This document shows, one piece after another, positions 1 through 7,494 of a stretch of DNA of 64,000 nt. Below the pieces are notes generated by a model. The model did not search any database, was not told the DNA's origin, and worked only from the letters and a program-made list of their open reading frames with translations. The stretch is from CBDDIP01 sp965279405 (GTDB lineage: Bacteria > Actinomycetota > Acidimicrobiia > Acidimicrobiales > Ilumatobacteraceae): assembly GCA_965279405.1 (NCBI GenBank), contig OZ257157.1, forward strand, positions 1 through 64,000, in the 5' to 3' direction. The first letter of the stretch is position 1. Each line of letters starts with the position of its first letter. A program made the translations under genes and the position numbers.

Positions 1-177
1 ACCCGCATCGACGCGGTGTTCTGCCGCTACGGCGCGGTCGAGGGCGAACGAGCGCTCCAGCCCATCGCCGGCTCCAGTCGGTTCGAGCCGCGTGAGTCCG
101 TCGACGGTTGGGAAGACCACCCCGCCGACGACCACTTCGCCGGCTACGCCGTCGACATCGACGAACTGGATGTCTGA
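1..177 (+). CDS. 3' end of an unidentified gene (partial)
   Basis: An open frame runs from the window edge to a TGA at 175-177 and gives the last 58 residues of a protein that starts outside the window. The residues are acidic and rich in Asp/Glu/Gly, with no motif I recognise. The last three residues, LDV, and the stop codon are encoded by the left arm of a palindromic repeat (166-254) that recurs elsewhere in the window. The gene converges on the monooxygenase gene at 244. Coding sense is supported by codon usage only; the function is unknown. Confidence 0.55.
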   Translation, partial: TRIDAVFCRYGAVEGERALQPIAGSSRFEPRESVDGWEDHPADDHFAGYAVDIDELDV

Positions 178-254
178 TGCGCGGCACAGCCGCGTTTGGG
201 ACATCCAGATAACTGGATGTCTGGGCGCGGCATAGTGCCGCGCTCAGACATCCA
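166..254. repeat. Tandem pair of LDV-family palindromes between convergent genes
   Basis: Two hairpins sit side by side. The first pairs CTGGATGTC (166-174) with GACATCCAG (200-208) around an inner GCGGC/GCCGC stem. The second has arms of about 19 bases (214-232 and 236-254) around a 3-4 base loop. Each outer arm contains CTGGATGTCTGA or a close variant, which in frame reads Leu-Asp-Val-stop, and it ends the genes on both sides (stop at 175 on plus, at 244 on minus). A third copy lies at 11638-11692. No T-tract follows, so this may be a terminator, a small mobile repeat, or both. Confidence 0.8.
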
Positions 255-1542
255 ACTCGGCGACACGGGCGATGTAGCGGTCGGGGCGGACGAGGAGGGC
301 TCGATGGCCCATCGTCGCTGTGGGTTCGACGATCACGGGGTGGCGGTCGGGCGCTCGGAAGTCTTCGTCGGCGGCGACCCACGTCCAGCCGCGCAAGCGG
401 TCGTCGAAGCCGGGGTACGGCTGGGGCAGCTGGTGGCCGACGGGGAACGAACCGCCGAGATCGAGGCCTGGCAGGCGCGACCAGCGCAGCGGGTCTGGTG
501 CCGACGCAGCGGGCAGCTGCAACGCCCGACCCGCGGCCACGTCAGCGGCGAGCGAACCGAGCAGCTGGCCGGCTTGGATCGACAGGTCGATCACGGCCTC
601 GAGGTGCGGGCGGCGCTCGGCTTCGTACGAATCCAGCAGCGAGGGCGTGTCGAACTTCCACCACAGGTTCGCCGCGTCACGGATGCCGCTGCACATCCCC
701 TGACCCATGAACGGCGGCATCTGGTGGGCGGCGTCGCCGGCGAGGAAGATGTTGCCCTCGCGCCATCGCTCGGCCACCAGTGCGTGGAACCGGTACCGCG
801 CCGACCGCACCAACGAACTGTTGCCCGGATGCACTCCCCAGGGAGCGCACAGGTCCCACGGATCGGGCGACTCGTCGGGATCGACGCGGAACTCCCAACG
901 ACGATGCGCGCCGTGCGACGGCACGAACGTGGCCAACCGTGACGGCGAGCAGACCTGCTGGATGATCGTCGGCAGCGGCGGCGCGTCGTCGTGAACGAAG
1001 AGATCGACCACCAACCACTCTTCGTCGTAGCCGCGGTCGATCAGCTCGATGCCCAGCGCGGTGCGCACCGGGCTCGACGCGCCATCGCACGCGACCACCC
1101 ACGTCGCCAAGCCGGTCAACGCCTCCAACGACGGCGCCTCGACACCGAGGTGCACCTCGACGTCGTTCCAGCGATGCAACCCGCTGCGGACCAGCGCGTC
1201 GAGCTCCGGCTGCACGAACACGTAGTCCTCGTGCCATCCAAGCAACGGCGCCCGCTCGAAGCCCTCGAACGTGAACAGTCGCTCCCCCTCGGCGGAGACG
1301 TACTCCATCCCCGCCGACACCGTCAGCACGTCGGGCAACGCCGCGCCGAGGCCGCACTGCTGCAGCACCCGCGCGATCTCCGCATCGAGGTGGCACGCAC
1401 GCGGCTGTGCGAACGCCGCACGCGAACGCTCGAAGACCACCACGCGCAACCCCGCCGCGCCGCACAGGTTGGCGAGCACCGCGCCCGTCGGACCGAGTCC
1501 GACGATGGCCACATCGAATGCTGGAGCGCTGCGCCGGATCAC
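244..1542 (-). CDS. FAD-dependent aromatic-ring monooxygenase (MhpA-like)
   Basis: Class A flavoprotein hydroxylase of 432 residues, expected to put a hydroxyl group on an aromatic ring using FAD and NAD(P)H in the cytoplasm. The N-terminal Rossmann motif GLGPTG is at residues 15-20, the middle DG motif reads ACDGASSPVRTALG, and the GD motif that binds FAD ribityl reads LAGDAAHQMPPFMGQG. The GTG start at 1542 overlaps the cupin stop codon as GTGA, which points to translational coupling and excludes the longer upstream reading. It is the last gene of a four-gene ring-cleavage operon and probably makes the catechol-type substrate of the dioxygenase at 2768. The C-terminal LDV and stop come from the adjacent palindrome. 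Exact substrate unknown. Confidence 0.85.
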   Translation of the reverse strand: MIRRSAPAFDVAIVGLGPTGAVLANLCGAAGLRVVVFERSRAAFAQPRACHLDAEIARVLQQCGLGAALPDVLTVSAGMEYVSAEGERLFTFEGFERAPLLGWHEDYVFVQPELDALVRSGLHRWNDVEVHLGVEAPSLEALTGLATWVVACDGASSPVRTALGIELIDRGYDEEWLVVDLFVHDDAPPLPTIIQQVCSPSRLATFVPSHGAHRRWEFRVDPDESPDPWDLCAPWGVHPGNSSLVRSARYRFHALVAERWREGNIFLAGDAAHQMPPFMGQGMCSGIRDAANLWWKFDTPSLLDSYEAERRPHLEAVIDLSIQAGQLLGSLAADVAAGRALQLPAASAPDPLRWSRLPGLDLGGSFPVGHQLPQPYPGFDDRLRGWTWVAADEDFRAPDRHPVIVEPTATMGHRALLVRPDRYIARVAELDV

Positions 1543-1901
1543 TCCGGCGCAACCTCCTCCCACTGCGTGGTGCCCCAGGTGACTGCCAGCATCGTCGCGT
1601 CCGCCCCGGGCGCGGCGCCGTGCCAGTGCCGTTCGTTGATCGGGCACACGACGAGCGCGCCGGGCGACAGGCGCACCTCACCGTCGGCCTCGGTGCCCAC
1701 TCGCGCCTCGCCGCTGACGATGAACAGCTGCTGGCCGCCGGGGTGGTGGTGCCAGTACGTGACGGCTCCGCCAGTGAAGTGGACGAGCGCCGTGTCGGGC
1801 TCTTCGTCGGTCGGCGTGGCGTTGAGCATCTCCAGCTCCACGTGACCGGTGAACCGGCCCTTGTAGTGCGACGAGCGTTCGCCGTTCGGGATCACCTTCA
1901 T
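1539..1901 (-). CDS. Single-domain cupin protein
   Basis: A 120-residue protein with one cupin barrel. The metal-binding motif is visible as WHHHPGGQQLFIVSGEARV, with a second motif around CPINERHWHG, so the histidine/glutamate ligand set is present. It lies between the FAH-family gene (one base upstream) and the monooxygenase (4-base overlap), so it is made with them. Small cupins of this kind often bind or process aromatic-pathway intermediates, but the reaction cannot be read from the sequence. It could be a dioxygenase-like enzyme, an isomerase or a small-molecule sensor. Confidence 0.8.
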   Translation of the reverse strand: MKVIPNGERSSHYKGRFTGHVELEMLNATPTDEEPDTALVHFTGGAVTYWHHHPGGQQLFIVSGEARVGTEADGEVRLSPGALVVCPINERHWHGAAPGADATMLAVTWGTTQWEEVAPE

Positions 1902-1902
1902 G

Positions 1903-2754
1903 TCACCTCACCACCACTGGGTTGCGCATCGTGCCGATGCCTTCGATCTCGGTCTCCACCACATCACCATCGCGCAGGAACCGTTGCGGGTTGCGCGCCT
2001 CGCCGACACCGCCGGGCGTTCCCGTCCACACGAGGTCGCCGGGGACGAAGGTGATGTAACGGCTGAGCCACTCGACGAGCGCCGGAACGTCGAAGATCAG
2101 GTCGCTCGTGTTCGAGTGCTGCATGACCTCACCCGAGACACGTCCCTCGAGCTCCAGGCCATCCGGGTTGGACAGCTCATCGGGCGTGATGAGGTACGGC
2201 CCGATCGGGCCGAAGGTGTCGTAGGTCTTGGCGATGGTGAACTGCTTCACCGGAGGGCGGAACTGCTCGGCGCGATCGCTGATGTCCTGACCGCAGGTGA
2301 CGCCGGCGATGTAGCTCCACGCGTTGTGCCGCGTCGCCGCCTTGCACGTACGACCGAAGACGATCACCAGCTCGGCCTCGTAGTCCACCTCGTGCAGACC
2401 GGCGGGCACGACGATCTCGTCGAACGGCCCGCACACGCAGTTCTCCGTCTTGCCGAACAGGTGCGGCTCGGTCGGCAGGTCGCGGCCGCTCTCCAGTGCG
2501 TGCTGGCGGTAGTTCAGGGCGACGCCGAACCCCTTCGGCGGCCGCGGCACCGGCGCCCGCAGCAGGCTCTCGTCCACCTCCGGCCAATCGTTCGGCTTCG
2601 CCAGCTCGGCGAGACGACGCAGCGTCTCGTGGTGGGCGAGCTCACACAGGATCATCGGATCGCTCGACATCGTGCCGGAGCTGGCCGTCTCGACATCGAT
2701 GGCCCGCCCCTCGATCACGATCGTGGCGCGTCCGTTCAGGTTCGCAAGGCGCAT
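1903..2754 (-). CDS. Fumarylacetoacetate hydrolase (FAH) family protein
   Basis: 283 residues of the FAH/HpaG/MhpD superfamily. The core motif for the divalent metal, EVDYEAELVIVFGR, is followed by the conserved GVTCGQDISDR stretch and by a C-terminal WTGTPGGVG turn, both typical. Members hydrolyse or isomerise ring-fission products (for example decarboxylase/isomerase steps of homoprotocatechuate breakdown). It sits 13 bases after the extradiol dioxygenase stop and one base before the cupin, so it probably processes the product of that dioxygenase. The precise step, isomerase or hydrolase, cannot be decided here. Confidence 0.88.
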   Translation of the reverse strand: MRLANLNGRATIVIEGRAIDVETASSGTMSSDPMILCELAHHETLRRLAELAKPNDWPEVDESLLRAPVPRPPKGFGVALNYRQHALESGRDLPTEPHLFGKTENCVCGPFDEIVVPAGLHEVDYEAELVIVFGRTCKAATRHNAWSYIAGVTCGQDISDRAEQFRPPVKQFTIAKTYDTFGPIGPYLITPDELSNPDGLELEGRVSGEVMQHSNTSDLIFDVPALVEWLSRYITFVPGDLVWTGTPGGVGEARNPQRFLRDGDVVETEIEGIGTMRNPVVVR

Positions 2755-2767
2755 GGACCCGAGCTTG

Positions 2768-3625
2768 TCAGACGGGGAACCAGATGTGCACTTGCCCGGT
2801 GCCCGCGGCGGATTCGTAGTCGCTGTAGCGCTCGCCCTTGATGGTGCACTCGGCCCCGCCGAGCGCGCCGATCATCATCAGGTAGTGGGCGAAGAAGCCC
2901 TCCGGCGAGAACTTGCGAAACGCCGGGTACTCGGCAAGCACCGTGGCGTGATCGCCGGCCTCGAGCAGCTCGATCACCCGTTCGTCTGCGGCACGCGCCT
3001 CCGGCGAGATGATGTGATCGAGATGCGCGGGCTCATGCTGGCGGATCGTGCGAAGCGGCCAGAACTTGTGCGACAGACCACCGCTGGCCAGCAGCACGAC
3101 GCGACGATCGATGCCGCGGATCGCCTCGGCAAGCACCTGACCGAAGAGGACGAAGTCGTCGGGCGTTGCGGTCTGGCACACCCCGACGGAGATCCACTTC
3201 TCACGACCCTGGAGGAACGGAGTGAGGTACACGGTCGGGTAGTGGATGCCGATGTACGGGTCGTCGGTCGCGTGCACCCACGTGTCGTCGCGCCCGTCGG
3301 CCGTTGCGGCGATGGCGTGCGCCAGCTCGGGATCGCCCGGCAGGTCGTACGGCATCTGCGGGTTGCCGCGGGGCAGCTCGTCGCTGGTGAACTTGCCGCT
3401 GCGTCGATCCTGAGCGGTGACGATGTGCTCGAACGTGGTGTACCAGTGCGTGTCGAAGACGATGAACGTGTCGGCGTCGACGCGGTCGAGGCACTCGCGG
3501 CGAAGGCGGTGCAGGCCCTCGACGATCGAGTAGTCCTCACCGAGGTTCATCTCCAGGCGCACCTCTTCGGGCAGCACCAGTGGAGGCACGTGCGACACGA
3601 TGGCCGCTCCGACGATCTCTCCCAT
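2768..3625 (-). CDS. LigB-type extradiol ring-cleavage dioxygenase
   Basis: 285 residues of the class III extradiol dioxygenase family (LigB, HpaD, MhpB), which open catechol-type rings next to the hydroxyl pair using Fe(II) and O2. The iron ligands fit closely: His12 in SHVPPL, His60 in FDTHW and Glu242 in SPEGFFAH, nearly the numbering of LigB. The motif LLASGGLSHKFWP carries the conserved active-site histidine. First gene of the operon running to 244; the 67-base gap to the divergent transporter gene probably holds the promoter. Likely substrates are homoprotocatechuate, protocatechuate or a dihydroxyphenylpropionate; the sequence does not decide. Confidence 0.88.
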   Translation of the reverse strand: MGEIVGAAIVSHVPPLVLPEEVRLEMNLGEDYSIVEGLHRLRRECLDRVDADTFIVFDTHWYTTFEHIVTAQDRRSGKFTSDELPRGNPQMPYDLPGDPELAHAIAATADGRDDTWVHATDDPYIGIHYPTVYLTPFLQGREKWISVGVCQTATPDDFVLFGQVLAEAIRGIDRRVVLLASGGLSHKFWPLRTIRQHEPAHLDHIISPEARAADERVIELLEAGDHATVLAEYPAFRKFSPEGFFAHYLMMIGALGGAECTIKGERYSDYESAAGTGQVHIWFPV

Positions 3626-3692
3626 GTCGAGTGCTCCGTTCCAGAATCGTTAGGCCCCGAAGGACTTTACCCGGTTCCACTACTCTCGTCGG

Positions 3693-4538
3693 ATGGTCGT
3701 CGTCTGGGCGCTGGTCGCGTCGTTCGTGATCGGCTTCGCCGACTTCGCCGGCGCCAAGGCGAGCACGAAGCGATCCTCACTGGCGGTGACGTTCCACGCT
3801 CAGCTGATCAACGCGATCCTGATCCCGATCGTCGTGCTCGTCGCCGGGTGGAGCAACCTGCACAACGGCGACCTCCTCATCGGCGCGATCGGCGGCGCCG
3901 CCGCAGGCGCCGGGTACCTGGCGTTCTTCCACGGGATGGCCCACGGGCGGATCAGCGTGATCGCGCCGCTCACCGCGGTGGTCACCGCCTTCGTGCCGGT
4001 GATCGTCGACGTGATCCAGGGCGTGCACCTCAGTGCCTGGCGCTGGGTGGGCGTGGCGATCGCATTGGTCGCCATCCCGCTGCTGGCGTACCGCTCATCG
4101 ACCTCCGGTGCCGTTGCCGACGATCGGATGAGCCTGCCCGCCGAGCTGCTCTACGGCCTCGGGGGCGGCGCGCTCTTCTCCGTCTTCTTCGTCGTGATGG
4201 GCCACACGAGCTCCGACAGCGGGCAGTGGCCGTTGGTGATGTCCGCCCTCGCCGGCACGGTGACCGCCGGCATCGCCTGCGCGATCGGGCGTGAACCCGT
4301 CGGTCGGCCGCCGGCGTTGGCGGTCGTCAACGGTGTGCTGCAGGCCGTCGCCAGTCTGGCCATCCTGCGCGCCCTCCAGCTCGGCCCGATCTCGGTGGCG
4401 ACCGTCCTCGGTTCGCTCTATCCGCTCGTCACGACCGCGCTGGCGGTGCGCATCGACCACGAGCGAGTCGAGCGCCCGAACGCCCTGGGCGTCGTCCTCG
4501 CCGTCGGCGGTGCGTGCGTCGTCGCCGCCACCCGCTGA
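3693..4538 (+). CDS. EamA/DMT-family membrane transporter
   Basis: 281 residues made of about ten hydrophobic segments in two repeated halves, the usual drug/metabolite transporter layout. The N-terminus starts directly with a membrane helix (VVVWALVASFVIGFADFAGA) and the C-terminal half ends with the conserved pattern LGSLYPLVTTALAVRI. It is divergent from the ring-cleavage operon with 67 bases between them, so a role in moving an aromatic compound is possible but only inferred. The end of the gene is followed by two long palindromes. Confidence 0.85.
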   Translation: MVVVWALVASFVIGFADFAGAKASTKRSSLAVTFHAQLINAILIPIVVLVAGWSNLHNGDLLIGAIGGAAAGAGYLAFFHGMAHGRISVIAPLTAVVTAFVPVIVDVIQGVHLSAWRWVGVAIALVAIPLLAYRSSTSGAVADDRMSLPAELLYGLGGGALFSVFFVVMGHTSSDSGQWPLVMSALAGTVTAGIACAIGREPVGRPPALAVVNGVLQAVASLAILRALQLGPISVATVLGSLYPLVTTALAVRIDHERVERPNALGVVLAVGGACVVAATR

Positions 4539-4555
4539 GGTGCCTCGGACCAGTC

Positions 4556-4650
4556 GTTCGTGAGTCTGGGTGCCACCCGTGGCCGTGAGACTCACGCAAC
4601 CAGGCGTTTCGTGAGCTTCGGTGCCACCGGTGGCACCGAGACTCACGAAC
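4556..4650. repeat. Tandem TCGTGAG-family palindromes between convergent genes
   Basis: Two hairpins follow the EamA gene. The second is the better one: arms at 4606-4628 and 4629-4650 pair almost completely and read CGTGAG, then GGTGCCACC, mirrored by GGTGGCACCGAGACTCACG. The first (about 4556-4601) pairs CGTGAGTCT with AGACTCACG and is more diverged. The TGA stop of the minus-strand VOC gene (4643-4645) lies inside the right arm. A relative is found at 5049-5091. No T-tract is present; a bidirectional terminator or a REP-like element are both possible. Confidence 0.75.
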
Positions 4651-5017
4651 CGGACGTGTCGATGACGCAGAAGATGTTGCCCTCGGTGTCGGCCATCACG
4701 ACGAAGTCCGGGTTGGCCGGGTACAGGTCCCAGTCGACCCGGATGGCGCCGAGCCCGATGAGCCGCTGCACCTCGGCCTCCTGATCGGCTGCGTCGCCTG
4801 CGTACAGGTCGAGGTGGACGCGCGGGTGGGGTTGCACCGGCGACTCGCTGACGTCCAGCGCGAGGTGAGCGCCCTCGCCGTCGATGGGTACGAGGATCAT
4901 GAAGTCGTCATCCGGCGTGACCTCGCGCTTGACGCGGTAGTTGAGCGCCCGCGTCCAGAACTCGATCGCCCGATGCAGGTCGCCCACCCCGACGACCGTC
5001 GTTCCAATGCTCAACAT
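4643..5017 (-). CDS. VOC (glyoxalase/bleomycin-resistance fold) family protein
   Basis: 124 residues with the vicinal-oxygen-chelate beta-alpha-beta-beta-beta pattern: an N-terminal VGVGDLHRAIEFWTRAL helix unit and a C-terminal FVVMADTEGNIFCVID strand with the usual D.EGN turn. Such proteins bind metal and a small molecule, but the substrate cannot be told. The stop codon is contained in the palindrome at 4606-4650. A second palindrome lies just upstream of the start, between this gene and rmlD. Confidence 0.82.
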   Translation of the reverse strand: MLSIGTTVVGVGDLHRAIEFWTRALNYRVKREVTPDDDFMILVPIDGEGAHLALDVSESPVQPHPRVHLDLYAGDAADQEAEVQRLIGLGAIRVDWDLYPANPDFVVMADTEGNIFCVIDTSGS

Positions 5018-5048
5018 GCGCCCAGCTTCGCGCTCGCCGGACGAGCCG

Positions 5049-5091
5049 TTCGTGAGCTTCGACCACCGCTGCGGTGGTCGGACCTCACGAA
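5049..5091. repeat. TCGTGAG-family palindrome covering the rmlD stop
   Basis: Arms at 5049-5069 and 5071-5091 pair as TTCGTGAG...GACCACCGC with GCGGTGGTC...CTCACGAA, giving a stem of about 20 base pairs. The TGA of rmlD (5085-5087, minus strand) is inside the right arm. The outer arm matches the palindromes at 4556-4650 while the inner stem differs, so the outer part is the conserved piece of this family. Confidence 0.75.
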
Positions 5092-5942
5092 GCGAGCAGG
5101 GCGGCGACGGTCTCGGCGAGGGGGGCGGAGAAGTGGCGCAGCTCGGGGAGGCCGGCGGCGCGCAGGACCGCGTTGTCGAGCACGCTGTTGGCGGGACGCG
5201 GCGCAGGCCGAGCCGGCTGCAGATCCGCCGTCGCGATCGGACGAACCATCGCCGGGTCCTTGCCCATCGCGCCGACCACCGCCTGGGCGAACTCGAACCA
5301 GCTCACCGCGCCCTGGTTGGTGACGTGGTGCACGCCCGATCGGCGATCCAGCGCGAGCCGGCGCAGCACCGGCGCCAGATCGGCGGTGAACGTCGGGTGC
5401 CCGACCTGGTCGGACACGAACGCGAGCTCCGGCCGCTCAGTCGCCAGCTTCATGATCGTCTTGACCATGTTCGAGCCGTGCGCACCGCACACCCACGACG
5501 TGCGCACCACCGCCGCGCCGGTGCCGAGCGCCAAGGCCTCGCGCTCCCCCGCCAGCTTCGACGAGCCGTAGACGCTCTTCGGGTTGGGCACGTCCCACTC
5601 GTGGTACGGCCGATCGAGCGTGCCGTCGAAGACGTAGTCGGTGCTGATCGAGACGAGGTGCGCGCCGACCCGCGAGCACGCCTCGGCGACCCACCGCACC
5701 GCGGCACCGTTCGCCGCGAACGCGCGAGCCGGATCGCCCTCGCACGCATCGACCGCGGTCCACGCCCCGCAGTGGATCACCGCATCGGGGCGCACCGACG
5801 TGATCGCGCCGAGCACACCGTCGCGAGACGTCACGTCGAGGTCGGCGCGCGACAGCGCGACGACCGAGTCGCCCATCGCCTCGCACGCCAACGCCACGTC
5901 GGTGCCGAGCTGTCCGCCCGCACCGGTGACGAGCACGCGCAT
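5085..5942 (-). CDS. rmlD: dTDP-4-dehydrorhamnose reductase
   Basis: 285 residues, NADPH-dependent short-chain reductase of the RmlD family, which makes dTDP-L-rhamnose in the last step. The nucleotide-binding motif is GAGGQLG near residue 8 and the catalytic pair is YGSSK; the STDYVFDG motif is typical for RmlD. The ATG at 5942 shares one base with the rmlB stop (TGATG), which fixes the start and implies coupled translation. Last gene of the lcp-rmlC-rmlB-rmlD operon. The stop lies in a palindrome that probably ends the transcript. Confidence 0.93.
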   Translation of the reverse strand: MRVLVTGAGGQLGTDVALACEAMGDSVVALSRADLDVTSRDGVLGAITSVRPDAVIHCGAWTAVDACEGDPARAFAANGAAVRWVAEACSRVGAHLVSISTDYVFDGTLDRPYHEWDVPNPKSVYGSSKLAGEREALALGTGAAVVRTSWVCGAHGSNMVKTIMKLATERPELAFVSDQVGHPTFTADLAPVLRRLALDRRSGVHHVTNQGAVSWFEFAQAVVGAMGKDPAMVRPIATADLQPARPAPRPANSVLDNAVLRAAGLPELRHFSAPLAETVAALLAS

Positions 5943-6907
5943 CAGCGACCGGCCTTCGCCTTCAACGGCTCCCACCACCAGCGGTTGTCGCGGTACCAGG
6001 ACACCGTGTCGGCGAGCCCCTGCTCGAACGGCCGCTCGAGCTTCCAACCGAGCGCCGAGATCTTGTCGATGTTCACCGAGTAACGGCGGTCGTGGCCGAG
6101 ACGATCGGCGACCGGCTCGATGAACGAGGCATCGCGACCGGTCAGCTCGAGCAGGCGGTGCGTCAGGTCGTAGTTGGTGACCTCGTTGTGCGCGCCGATG
6201 TTGTAGATCTCCCCCACCACGCCCTGGTGCAGGACGAGGTGCGCAGCGCGGTTGTGGTCCTCCACGTGGATCCAGTCGCGCACGTTGAGGCCGTCGCCGT
6301 ACAGCGGCACCTTCTTGCCGTCGAGCAGGTTCGTGGTGAACAGCGGGATGACCTTCTCCGGGAACTGGTACGGCCCGAAGTTGTTGGAGCAGCGCGTCAC
6401 GACCACCGGCAACCCATACGTGGTGACGTACGAGAGCGCGATCAGGTCGCTGCCGGCCTTCGCCGCCGAGTACGGCGACCGCGGCGTGAGGACGTCGGTC
6501 TCCGAGAACGAGCCTTCGTCGATCGATCCGTAGACCTCGTCGGTGCTGATGTGTAGGAACTTCTGCACGCCCACCTGACGAGCGACGTCGCACAGCACGT
6601 TGGTGCCGAAGGCGTTGGTGCGCACGAACGCGTACGGGTCGGCGATCGAGCGGTCGACGTGGCTCTCGGCGGCGAAGTGCACGACCGCGTCGTGGCCGTC
6701 CATCTCGCGCAGCATCACGTCCTGATCGCAGATGTCGGCGTGGACGAAGTTCGCCCGCTTGTCGTCGAGCACGTCGCGGATGCTGGCCAGGTTCCCGGCG
6801 TAGGTCAGCGCGTCGAGGATGGTGATCTCGTCGTCGCTGTTGGCCAGCAACCAGCGCACGTAGTTGGAACCGATGAACCCGGCGGCGCCGGTGACGAACA
6901 GCTTCAC
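5942..6907 (-). CDS. rmlB: dTDP-glucose 4,6-dehydratase
   Basis: 321 residues, extended short-chain dehydrogenase that turns dTDP-glucose into dTDP-4-keto-6-deoxyglucose with a bound NAD+. Motifs seen: GAAGFIGS at the N-terminus, FAAESHVDRSI, the catalytic STDEVYG and the YSAAK pair, and the substrate-binding VTRCSNNFGPYQFPEK stretch. Length is standard. It starts 16 bases after rmlC ends and overlaps rmlD by one base. No rmlA (thymidylyltransferase) is visible in the window. Confidence 0.95.
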   Translation of the reverse strand: MKLFVTGAAGFIGSNYVRWLLANSDDEITILDALTYAGNLASIRDVLDDKRANFVHADICDQDVMLREMDGHDAVVHFAAESHVDRSIADPYAFVRTNAFGTNVLCDVARQVGVQKFLHISTDEVYGSIDEGSFSETDVLTPRSPYSAAKAGSDLIALSYVTTYGLPVVVTRCSNNFGPYQFPEKVIPLFTTNLLDGKKVPLYGDGLNVRDWIHVEDHNRAAHLVLHQGVVGEIYNIGAHNEVTNYDLTHRLLELTGRDASFIEPVADRLGHDRRYSVNIDKISALGWKLERPFEQGLADTVSWYRDNRWWWEPLKAKAGR

Positions 6908-6923
6908 GAGTGGATCTCCAGGA

Positions 6924-7475
6924 TCAGGTGCGCATCGGCCAGTACGGCCGGCGGCCCCCAGGCAGGTCGGCGCGACGCGGGTTGTCTTGATCGCGCGCGG
7001 ACAGGATCGGATCGGTGACGCCCCAGTCGGCGGTGATCGCCGGGTCGTCCCAGGCGACGCCGAGCTCGTCGGCCGGGTTGTAGTACCCGTCGACGAGGTA
7101 GGTGATCACCATGTCGGTGATCGCCGCGAAGCCGTGGGCCACGCCCGGCGGGATGTACACGCCGATGTGGTTGTCGCCGGTGAGATCGAAGGTCTGCGTG
7201 GCGCCGTCGGTCGGCCCGCCTTCGCGGAGGTCGTGCAGCACGACGCGTGCGTGGCCGAACGGCACGTACCAGTAGTCGGCCTGGTGCAGGTGGTAGTGCA
7301 ACCCGACCAGCGCGCCGGCCTGCCGGTTGGCCCGGTTGCCCTGCAGCATCTCGCGGCCGTTGGGGAACCACTCGCGGCGGTAGGTCTCGATGAACAACCC
7401 GCGCTGATCGCCGTGGATGGTCGGCTCGACCACCCACACGCCACTGATCACGGAGCTCTCGCTGATGTCGGGCAC
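6924..7475 (-). CDS. rmlC: dTDP-4-dehydrorhamnose 3,5-epimerase family protein
   Basis: 183 residues, cupin-fold epimerase acting between RmlB and RmlD. The catalytic histidine context GLHYHLHQADYWYVPFG, the RGLFIETYRREWF start and the VAHGFAAI motif are present. GTG at 7475 is taken as start because it gives the normal family length and lies 19 bases after the LCP stop; longer readings would cross into the LCP gene. The motif HYHLHQAD differs a little from the usual HYQ.....K form, so a related dTDP-sugar epimerase specificity remains possible. Confidence 0.88.
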   Translation of the reverse strand: MPDISESSVISGVWVVEPTIHGDQRGLFIETYRREWFPNGREMLQGNRANRQAGALVGLHYHLHQADYWYVPFGHARVVLHDLREGGPTDGATQTFDLTGDNHIGVYIPPGVAHGFAAITDMVITYLVDGYYNPADELGVAWDDPAITADWGVTDPILSARDQDNPRRADLPGGRRPYWPMRT

Positions 7476-7494
7476 GGTCGAAGAGTATGCCGGG

